DNA from: CAKSXP01 sp964609305
GTDB taxonomy: Bacteria > Bacillota > Clostridia > Oscillospirales > Oscillospiraceae
Direction of reading: 5' to 3'
Length of the DNA: 36,601 nucleotides
Assembly (NCBI GenBank): GCA_964609305.1
Contig: CAZSRK010000024.1
Coordinates: forward strand, 1 to 36,601
This document shows, one piece after another, positions 1-6,521 of the stretch. The position numbers and the translations under genes were made by a program. Positions within the stretch are counted from its first letter, which is position 1; each line of letters opens with the position of its first letter. The notes under the pieces are model-generated. The model was not told the origin of the DNA, ran no database searches, and saw nothing but the letters and a program-made list of their open reading frames with translations.

Positions 1-42
1 TTTATATATATTTTTACTTAGTATCCGGCCGGCAACAGCTGC

Positions 43-91
43 AAAAAACGCCCTCAAACGACACTGAATCTGCCGTTCGGGGGCGTTTTTT
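43..91 (-). terminator. Terminator downstream of spo0A
   Basis: Inverted repeat with arms at 43-53 and 81-91 (AAAAAACGCCC against GGGCGTTTTTT), extended inward by pairs up to 60/74. The minus-strand transcript ends in a U-run, as expected after spo0A. The arms also carry T's on the plus strand, so it may work in both directions. Confidence 0.8.
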
Positions 92-154
92 CTGTCTATC
101 AGATGGGATATATGACGATATGCATAGCCGTAAAGCCGACGGACGCCGGCGAGG

Positions 155-943
155 TCAGATTTCGTTGGCCTTTCTTCTCAGGCTGAGGCAATCGGCGATC
201 ATGGCAATAAATTCCGAATTTGTGGGCTTTCCTTTGATATTCGAAACAGTGTAGCCAAAGAACTTCTGCAATGTCTCAAGATCCCCGCGATCCCATGCGA
301 CTTCAATCGCGTGCCGTATGGCCCTTTCCACTCGGGACGGGGTTGTCCCAAACTTTTTGGCGACCTCGGGATAGAGGACTTTTGTCACGGCGTTTATAAC
401 GTCCATGTCGTTTATGGTCAGGATTATTGCTTCTCGAAGATACTGATAACCCTTTATGTGAGCGGGCACGCCGATCTCATGTATAACGTCGGTGACTACG
501 GCCTCGAGACTTTGCTCACGGCGGGGAGCGATGGCGATGCCTGCGGTTTCGGTTAAGACCTCGGGGCGCGAGCCGGTCGCAATGGATGCTGCCCGGTCGA
601 GAATGGAAGATATCTCCCAGGGCTTGGGGATAAAATAGGTTACGTTCAGAGATGAACACTCGGCAACTATGTCATCATTGTAAAAGCTGGAAACGACGAT
701 GATTTTTGTAGTCACGCCGGTTTCCGGCAGTTTGCGCAATACACCGATCCCATCGAGTTTGGCCAGGACTATATCCATAAGCACGATGTCGGGCTTGGTC
801 TCAGTTATGAGTGCCAGCGCCTCGATACCGTCGCAGGCGCTGCCCACCGCTTCAAAACGGTTGTCCGCCTCGATCGCTTTGCCAAGCAAAAATCGATAAT
901 CCTCGTTTGCGTCCGCTATAAGGATGCGTATTTTTGTTTCCAT
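155..943 (-). CDS. spo0A: Spo0A, sporulation master response regulator
   Basis: Spo0A is the phosphorelay response regulator that commits Firmicutes to sporulation. The protein has 262 residues, the usual length. Residues 1-120 are the receiver domain with phosphoacceptor Asp57 and conserved Lys107. Residues about 150-258 are the Spo0A DNA-binding domain, with the nearly invariant stretches HEIGVPAHIKGY, SRVERAIRHAIEVAW and KPTNSEFIA. The start is ATG at 943, preceded by GGAGG ten bases upstream. Two receiver positions are unusual: the normal Asp-Asp acidic pair reads Asp11-Ala12, and the Met-Pro after the phosphorylated Asp region reads Leu-Ala. It follows spoIVB in the conserved order, but after a 350-base gap with its own promoter and Spo0A boxes, which points to autoregulation. 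Identity is certain; the effect of the receiver changes is inference. Confidence 0.97.
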   Translation of the reverse strand: METKIRILIADANEDYRFLLGKAIEADNRFEAVGSACDGIEALALITETKPDIVLMDIVLAKLDGIGVLRKLPETGVTTKIIVVSSFYNDDIVAECSSLNVTYFIPKPWEISSILDRAASIATGSRPEVLTETAGIAIAPRREQSLEAVVTDVIHEIGVPAHIKGYQYLREAIILTINDMDVINAVTKVLYPEVAKKFGTTPSRVERAIRHAIEVAWDRGDLETLQKFFGYTVSNIKGKPTNSEFIAMIADCLSLRRKANEI

Positions 944-1028
944 TGTTCATATTCCTCCATAATAATACAAATACGGCTAAGCATTTATATCCTTGAGCAA
1001 TTAAACCGCTTCAGCTTTTTAAATTTAA

Positions 1029-1057
1029 CATATAACATAGTTATCCAAGTTTTGCAA
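1029..1057 (-). promoter_or_regulatory. Probable sigma-A promoter of spo0A
   Basis: On the minus strand TTGCAA (1057-1052) and TATATG (1034-1029) are separated by 17 bases. The expected start, near 1022, gives a leader of about 80 nt before spo0A. I saw no convincing sigma-H pair here. Confidence 0.5.
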
Positions 1058-1107
1058 CAATTATTCTGTTGTTATCTCCAAAAAAATGTTTACATAATAC
1101 CTGAAAA

Positions 1108-1194
1108 TTCGACAATTCGACACGATTCGATGAGATTCGATAGAATTTTACAGGATGCTTTAGTATTTTTTGCCTTAATATGGCGGTTTCGACA
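1108..1194 (-). promoter_or_regulatory. Cluster of Spo0A boxes upstream of spo0A
   Basis: The plus strand shows TTCGACA at 1108, 1116 and 1188, plus TTCGATG at 1126 and TTCGATA at 1136. TTCGACA is the reverse complement of the known 0A box TGTCGAA. The first four begin 8, 10 and 10 bases apart, close to one helical turn each. They lie about 50-85 bases upstream of the proposed -35 of spo0A, a position suited to activation by Spo0A itself. Confidence 0.65.
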
Positions 1195-1261
1195 CGTTTT
1201 TGGGGTATTACTATTCAATATGAATGAATAGAAGAGAGGAATATTTGGTCCCAGACGGCAC

Positions 1262-1290
1262 AAAGACAGCGGGATTTTCCCGCTGTCTTT
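1262..1290 (-). terminator. Terminator downstream of spoIVB
   Basis: Perfect 13-base inverted repeat, 1262-1274 against 1278-1290, with a 3-base loop, ending four bases before the spoIVB stop codon. The minus-strand T-run is short (three T's), so termination may be partial and allow readthrough toward spo0A. Confidence 0.75.
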
Positions 1291-1293
1291 CGG

Positions 1294-2334
1294 TCACGCA
1301 GCAAATTCTTCGTCATCGGCCGCGGCGAGCATATTGCCTATGCTAATGCCGTATCCGCGGGTAGGGTCAGATATCAGAACATGGGTCACGGCGCCGACGA
1401 GTTTGCCGTTCTGGATAATAGGGCTGCCGCTCATACCCTGCACTATCCCGCCGGTCAGTTCGAGAAGCTCGGGGTCGGTTATCTGTATCATCATTGAGCG
1501 TCCCGAACGATCTCCGGAATAGATGCGCGTTATCTGAATATCATAGGTATTGACGCTCTCGCCGGCCACGTTTGCTATAATGGAAGCCTCGCCAGTGCAG
1601 ATCTCGCCGTCATTTGCTACTTCTATGGGCTGGCCGGTACAATAACTGCTATCAGTTATTTTTCCAAAAATGCCGGAAACGGTATTTTTTTCTATATCAC
1701 CGATCACCGCGCCGTCGTCATAACAACCGCACAGTTCGCCGGGTGAACCGCTCTCTCCACGCCGGATGTCTACGATCTGCGAGCGCATGACACGGCCGCT
1801 GCCGACAGGGATAATCACCCCGCTGTCTATATCGCTGACTGCATGGCCGAGAGCCCCATAGATACCGCTTGCCGGGTCATAGAAGGTGACCGTTCCGATT
1901 CCCGATATGCCGTCACGCAGCCAAAGACCAAGTTTACGCACGCCCTCGCCGCAGTCGACGGGTTTCACTGTCAGCTTCAACTCTTTATCACAGCGTACGA
2001 CCGTAAGTTCTATTGACCCGCTCCCACTGCCGGAAACAGCTGCGATAAATTCCTCTGCGGATGCTACGCTGTTGCCGTTAACGGCCGTTATAAGGTCCCC
2101 CGGGTAAACTCCCGCCTCCGCAGCGGGGCAGAGCTTGCCGCTTTCGGTCTCGACGTCTGCAAGACCTGAGACGAGAAGTCCGCCCGTGGACATGGAGATG
2201 CCGATGGTGCGTCCGACAGGCACCAACTCCAGCGCCGCGGCGCTAAAGCCGAGGGAACACAGCAGCACCGCGGCGATAATTGGTGCGGCAAATCGTCTTG
2301 CCAGAGCACCTTTTCGTATTTTTTTGATATGCAT
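1294..2334 (-). CDS. spoIVB: SpoIVB, S55 serine peptidase of sporulation
   Basis: SpoIVB is secreted by the forespore into the intermembrane space and triggers cleavage of pro-sigma-K in the mother cell. The 346-residue protein has an N-terminal membrane or signal segment at about 15-35 and a PDZ domain at about 48-115. The S55 peptidase domain follows, with the catalytic His at 164 (GALGH) and the nucleophile motif QGMSGSP at 299-305. The C-terminal GAVTHV and DPTRGYGI stretches match the family. The start is ATG at 2334 behind GGAGG. A sigma-G/F-like -10 (CATACTG) lies at 2397-2391 with no good -35, so forespore control is likely from the family but only weakly shown. Upstream recN, common in this neighbourhood, is absent; a divergent peptidase gene is there instead. 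BofA, a regulator in the same pathway, is also in the window. Confidence 0.95.
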   Translation of the reverse strand: MHIKKIRKGALARRFAAPIIAAVLLCSLGFSAAALELVPVGRTIGISMSTGGLLVSGLADVETESGKLCPAAEAGVYPGDLITAVNGNSVASAEEFIAAVSGSGSGSIELTVVRCDKELKLTVKPVDCGEGVRKLGLWLRDGISGIGTVTFYDPASGIYGALGHAVSDIDSGVIIPVGSGRVMRSQIVDIRRGESGSPGELCGCYDDGAVIGDIEKNTVSGIFGKITDSSYCTGQPIEVANDGEICTGEASIIANVAGESVNTYDIQITRIYSGDRSGRSMMIQITDPELLELTGGIVQGMSGSPIIQNGKLVGAVTHVLISDPTRGYGISIGNMLAAADDEEFAA

Positions 2335-2518
2335 TTTGTTTTTTCCTCCGCCAGAAACCAGGTGATTTGTTTTTTGCCTTTCAGCAAATTCAGTATGGTC
2401 GGCTTTCGGAAAAATAAATGAGCTAAAAATTAGGCGTGCAGATCGGAGGATGCGAAAAATCGTGCCGTCTCGGACGATTTATCCGCTTTTGCTTCCATTT
2501 TTTCATCAAACAAATACA

Positions 2519-2547
2519 TTTACCGAATCGGGCGCATAATATATAGT
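2519..2547 (+). promoter_or_regulatory. Possible promoter of the M14 peptidase
   Basis: TTTACC (2519-2524) and TATAGT (2542-2547) with a 17-base spacer, about 30 bases before the start codon. The region is AT-rich, so a chance match is possible. Confidence 0.35.
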
Positions 2548-2577
2548 ATTATCATATTGAAAGGAATATGGATATAT

Positions 2578-3861
2578 ATGGCGATTTTAAAAATGGGTTC
2601 GCGTGGAGCGTCTGTCCAGCTTTTACAGCTCGCACTGACGAGGGCCGGCTACGGCCCGCTGCAGCTCGATGGGATATTTGGGGAGCGGACGGCAGCGGCG
2701 CTCAGGGCCTTTCAGCGTGACAGAGGGCTGGCCGCGGACGGCGTTGTCGGGGTGAGGACCAACGCCGCGCTCATACCCTATTATACTGGATTTGTCTCCC
2801 ACACAGTAAGGCAGGGAGACAGCCTTTACAGGATTGCGCTGTCCCATGGCAGCACGCTGCGTGCTGTCGAGGCGGCAAATCCCAATCTCGATCCGACCAA
2901 TCTTCGTCCCGGCACTGCTGTTATAGTGCCATTGCCCTTTGAGGTCGTGCCAACGAACATTGACTACTCCTCGGCGCTGGTGTCCTATTGTGTGCGTGAC
3001 CTCGCGGCAAGGTACCCGTTTTTGGAGATGGGAGAGTTTGGAAAAAACGTTATGGGAAAGCCGCTGTATTACATAACCGCCGGCAACGGCAGCCATCGCG
3101 TGCTTTACAATGCGGAGCACCATGCAAACGAGTGGATTACAACACCGGTACTGCTTAAATTTATGGAGAATCTGGCCAGAGCCTATCTGACGGGACGGAG
3201 CATAGCGGGTGTATCTGCATCGGACCTATTTTCGCGCAGCCGGATTTGTACGGCTCCGGCGGTGAATCCGGACGCGATGGATCTGGTCACGGGAGAGCTC
3301 ACCTCGGGCGCATATTATGATGCCGCGGCGCGTATTTCCAGGGCATATCCGGCAATACCGTTTCCTGATGGCTGGAAGGCGAACATCCGGGGGGTAGACC
3401 TCAATCTCCAGTATCCCGCGGAATGGGAAAGTGCGCGGGAGATAAAGTTTGCACAGGGCTACACCTCGCCGGCCCCGCGCGACTACGTTGGCTCCGCTCC
3501 GTTATCCGCTCCGGAATCGCGCGCCATGTATGACTTTACAATAAGATTCGACCCGGCAGTGACCGCTTCGTATCACACCTAGGGCAACGTCATCTACTGG
3601 AAATACCTTGACCGGGAGCCTGCGGGCAGCCGGGAACTGGCATACAGGCTTGGAGAGCTGAGCGGATATCTTGTGGAGGAAACGCCCTATGCCTCGGGCT
3701 TTGCCGGATATAAGGACTGGTTCATCGACGCATATAACAGGCCCGGATATACGATAGAATGTGGCCAGGGGGTCAATCCGCTGCCTATATCCGACTTCGA
3801 CGAGATATATTCCCGAAATGAGGGGATGCTTGTTGAAATGGCAATGTTTGAAACAGACTGA
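2578..3861 (+). pseudogene. LysM/M14 cell-wall peptidase with in-frame TAG
   Basis: This resembles gamma-D-glutamyl-diaminopimelate peptidase I, a zinc carboxypeptidase that cuts peptidoglycan stem peptides. A peptidoglycan-binding-1 domain (first ~70 residues) and one LysM domain (~75-120) come before an M14 domain. The zinc motif is HANEW, the third ligand is in SYHT, and GVDLNLQYPAEWE is a family hallmark. A TAG at 3580-3582 replaces the residue after SYHT; the family normally has Gln there, so a single CAG-to-TAG change explains it. The same frame then stays open and well conserved to TGA at 3861, including the TIECGQGVNPLP segment with the catalytic Glu. The truncated product would keep the zinc ligands but lack that Glu. 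The start is ATG at 2578 behind AAGGA; an upstream in-frame TTG at 2557 is less likely. No signal peptide is seen. Confidence 0.85.
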
Positions 3862-3869
3862 TACCAGAA

Positions 3870-3912
3870 CCGCCGCACCCGGTAAAGAGGGTGCGGCGGA
3901 CTGCAGTTTTTT
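3870..3912 (+). terminator. Terminator after the M14 gene
   Basis: An 11-base perfect GC-rich stem (3870-3880 against 3889-3899), 8-base loop, then six T's at 3907-3912 after a short spacer. It lies just after the distal stop at 3861, not after the internal TAG. Confidence 0.8.
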
Positions 3913-3963
3913 CCTCATGAGGGCAGTTATCTCAGTATGGGATGATGCTATAATATTAATCTG

Positions 3964-3992
3964 TTGACTTATTAAATAATATAATATAAAAT
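3964..3992 (+). promoter_or_regulatory. Promoter of the beta-helix protein gene
   Basis: TTGACT (3964-3969), 17-base AT-rich spacer, TAAAAT (3987-3992). The expected start near 3999 gives a leader of about 45 nt before an excellent AGGAGG site. Confidence 0.6.
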
Positions 3993-4043
3993 TAGTAGAC
4001 GAACAATGTGATATTTGTCAAACTATCTATCAGGAGGAAATCT

Positions 4044-5882
4044 ATGGTTACAAAAGTATTTGCGGCCGGTGAACATCTTGTCACCGAGACCATTGCGTGC
4101 GACCTTCTCACCATCGAAGAGGGTGCCGTCCTGAAGGCACCTAAGGGCAAGACCCTTGTGCTCTCCGTGGGAGGAGTCGGCGTAAAGCTTGAGCCCGGGT
4201 CCTATGGTAAGGACGCGGTACTCAAGGTTGTGAATTTCACCAACGTCAAGACCGAGGGTATCTTCGGAAACCCCAACGGCATGAATTTCCGCGGCGTTCT
4301 CTGCATTGAGGACGGTAAGATCGTTGAGGATCAGTCTGTTCTTGAGATGATAAAGGGCAGCTACGACGAGAAGAGCGCCAAAGGCCTTAGCATAGTCTCT
4401 ACGGAGGACTATCTCAACGGCGTCATCATCAGGGGCAAGAGCGAGTATACCATCGACGATGCGTACATAGAGCTTGAGGGTGAAGGAGGCAACGACTTCA
4501 GCGGCTTGGGCTCGCCCATCATGGTCCTCGACGACTCGAAGCTGACGGTCAACAATTCAAGGCTTGTTACCCACGGTCTGACCCGCACCGTCACGCACTC
4601 TGCCGGTAATTCCGTCATTAACTACAACAACTGCGAGCTGGAGGCAACCAGCGCGCCCAGCGATTTCTTCTTCCCCGTATGGTGTCTCGGTCTGAAGGGC
4701 ACCAACCGCGGAACGCAGATCGCCGGTTACGGTCAGGTATATTTCAACAACTGCAAAATAACCTCCAACGGTTGGGGCGCCCTGTGCATCGACGGCGCCG
4801 AGCGCGGTATTATGGAGGCCCGCAACAGCACGATCTCCCTTATCGGACCGCGTGCCCGCGGTTATGCCGCCTTCCCGGAGAGGCACAGCTCCATCCGCCT
4901 GTTTGACTCCAAAGTTCGCTCCAACGGTTACGGCTTCCTGATGGACACCATGGGAGACGGCGGCGGCGGATACTACTCCAACACCGATGTCGAGGCCGGC
5001 GCGTTCGGCGTTTACATCTTCAAGGACAGGGGTGGCGAGTTCAAGGCGGACAACGGCACCGTCATAAAGAGCGAGCGCGCCAGCTTCTGCATCAGCGCGT
5101 CCAACACCTTTGTTAATCTCGATAACGTCAGCCTGAAGCCTGAGAACGGTATCCTCGTCCAGCTCGAGGACTGCGATGTCGGACCGATGGATGCAAAGGG
5201 CATCCGCCTGCCCATAGGCGAGGTGGACACCTATATCGAGGGACGCGATTTGTCCTCTGCCGACGAGAAGAAGGATACTTTCATCAACTGGAAGAACATG
5301 GATGTCGAGGGAGACCTGTTCAATTCCTCGACCAACCTCGACTTTGTATTCCGTCCCTATGACGGTCCGGGGCCTGACTTCAATATGTATGTCATCGACC
5401 CGTTCTCCGACCGACCCGCAGGTGGTCCCGGCGGCCCGGGACACGGCGGTCCTCCCGAGCCTCCTGCACTTGGTGATAACGACGCCAATCCGGATATGGA
5501 ATTCCTGCATGACGAGAGCGTATTCTATGGACCGCGGAATATGAGCGTCAAGTTCGAGAATGTCAAGCTCAAGGGCTCTGTTTCCTGTGCATCCCAGGCG
5601 TATAGGGAAGGGCTTGAGATAATAACCCGCGACAATCTCACCGAGCTCGGCAATATCACCCAGACTCCGTCTCCTGCCATAAACAACGGCGTTATCCTGT
5701 CCTTGGATAAGGATTGCGAGTGGACGCTCACCGGCACCTGCTATCTGACCGCGCTGAGCATCGAAAAGGGCGCCGTGATAAAGGCGGCCGACGGCAAGAG
5801 CATCAAGGCTTCCTGCGACGGGCAGGCCATTGACCTCGCCTCCGGTGAGTACAAGGGCAAGATAGTCATCGAAGTCGCCTGA
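4044..5882 (+). CDS. Large beta-helix protein without signal peptide
   Basis: I cannot name this family. The 612-residue protein has repeated short beta-strand units with Asn ladders (for example NNSRL, NNCEL, NNCKI, SNTDV), as in right-handed parallel beta-helix proteins of the pectate-lyase fold. A Gly/Pro-rich linker near residues 455-475 separates the main helix from a C-terminal part. The N-terminal segment (TIEEGAVLKAPKGKTL...) and the C-terminal one (SIEKGAVIKAADGKSI...) resemble each other, as if the same end module were used twice. No signal peptide, lipobox, membrane segment or sortase motif is seen. The start is ATG at 4044 with AGGAGG six bases upstream; an in-frame GTG at 4008 lacks a site. 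Lysine is mostly AAG and the promoter and ribosome site are strong, which suggests high expression. It has its own promoter and terminator, so it is a single-gene unit. No catalytic residues can be assigned. Confidence 0.75.
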   Translation: MVTKVFAAGEHLVTETIACDLLTIEEGAVLKAPKGKTLVLSVGGVGVKLEPGSYGKDAVLKVVNFTNVKTEGIFGNPNGMNFRGVLCIEDGKIVEDQSVLEMIKGSYDEKSAKGLSIVSTEDYLNGVIIRGKSEYTIDDAYIELEGEGGNDFSGLGSPIMVLDDSKLTVNNSRLVTHGLTRTVTHSAGNSVINYNNCELEATSAPSDFFFPVWCLGLKGTNRGTQIAGYGQVYFNNCKITSNGWGALCIDGAERGIMEARNSTISLIGPRARGYAAFPERHSSIRLFDSKVRSNGYGFLMDTMGDGGGGYYSNTDVEAGAFGVYIFKDRGGEFKADNGTVIKSERASFCISASNTFVNLDNVSLKPENGILVQLEDCDVGPMDAKGIRLPIGEVDTYIEGRDLSSADEKKDTFINWKNMDVEGDLFNSSTNLDFVFRPYDGPGPDFNMYVIDPFSDRPAGGPGGPGHGGPPEPPALGDNDANPDMEFLHDESVFYGPRNMSVKFENVKLKGSVSCASQAYREGLEIITRDNLTELGNITQTPSPAINNGVILSLDKDCEWTLTGTCYLTALSIEKGAVIKAADGKSIKASCDGQAIDLASGEYKGKIVIEVA

Positions 5883-5910
5883 AAAACCTTATAACAGCAT
5901 AATAACAGAA

Positions 5911-5944
5911 AATCCGATGCCCAAAACGGGCATCGGATTTTTTT
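5911..5944 (+). terminator. Terminator after the beta-helix gene
   Basis: Perfect 12-base stem, 5911-5922 against 5928-5939, 5-base loop, followed by T's to 5944. It may also stop the convergent GNAT transcript, since A's flank the other side. Confidence 0.85.
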
Positions 5945-5999
5945 GATTTTCCTGTCCGGGTTGGACGGTATTTCACGCAAGGAAAAACAGGCACCGTAG

Positions 6000-6497
6000 T
6001 CAGACCTCAATATAATACAGGCATATATCCTCGTAGCGGCCATCCTTCATGCGGAACCCCCTGGGAACGGTGCCGATCAGCGTGAAACCGACCCTTTCAT
6101 ACAGATGCCTCGCATGGATGTTGTTGGCCACAACCGCGTTGAACTGAAGTATGCCGAAGCCGAGACAGCGCGCCTGTGCGATACTGTCCGTTACGAGCTT
6201 TTCGCCGATGTGCAGACCGCGGCTGTCGGAGGCTATTGCATAGCTTGCGTTGGCGATATGCCCGCAGCGCCCTACGTTGTTCGGATGCAGGATATAAAGA
6301 CCGTATATCCTGCCCGTACCGGCGCCCTGTGCGACCGCACAGCGGCTCTGAACGGAGAAGAACTCAGTTCCCGTCCCGGCATCAAGATAATCCTCCTGCG
6401 GAAAGGCGACGCCCTCCTCGACGACTTCGTTCCATATGTCGACCATGGCGGGGATATCCTCCGGCGTATATTCCCTTATTACAATATTCTCTGGCAT
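6000..6497 (-). CDS. GNAT-family N-acetyltransferase
   Basis: A 165-residue GNAT-fold enzyme that would transfer an acetyl group from acetyl-CoA to an amine. The acetyl-CoA loop is SRGLHIGEKL at about 93-102, the usual Arg/Gln-x-x-Gly-x-Gly/Ala motif. The later FNAVVANNIHARHLYERVGF segment matches the conserved C-terminal GNAT motif. It resembles phosphinothricin or L-amino acid N-acetyltransferases, but the substrate cannot be told from sequence. It starts 24 bases after the ABC transporter stop on the same strand and probably shares its transcript, so a role in resistance to the same compound is possible but unproven. The start is ATG at 6497, with AAGG eight bases upstream. Confidence 0.85.
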   Translation of the reverse strand: MPENIVIREYTPEDIPAMVDIWNEVVEEGVAFPQEDYLDAGTGTEFFSVQSRCAVAQGAGTGRIYGLYILHPNNVGRCGHIANASYAIASDSRGLHIGEKLVTDSIAQARCLGFGILQFNAVVANNIHARHLYERVGFTLIGTVPRGFRMKDGRYEDICLYYIEV

Positions 6498-6521
6498 TCC
6501 TTTGGCCTTCTTTTGGTTGTG

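Noticed and set aside
3580..3582. Recoding of TAG as Gln in this organism
   Set aside because: TAG ends several other genes here (10821, 24397, 29890) at their normal lengths, so a general code change does not fit.
4557..5510. 317-codon minus-strand open frame
   Set aside because: It is antisense to the beta-helix gene; its openness follows from that gene's codon bias.
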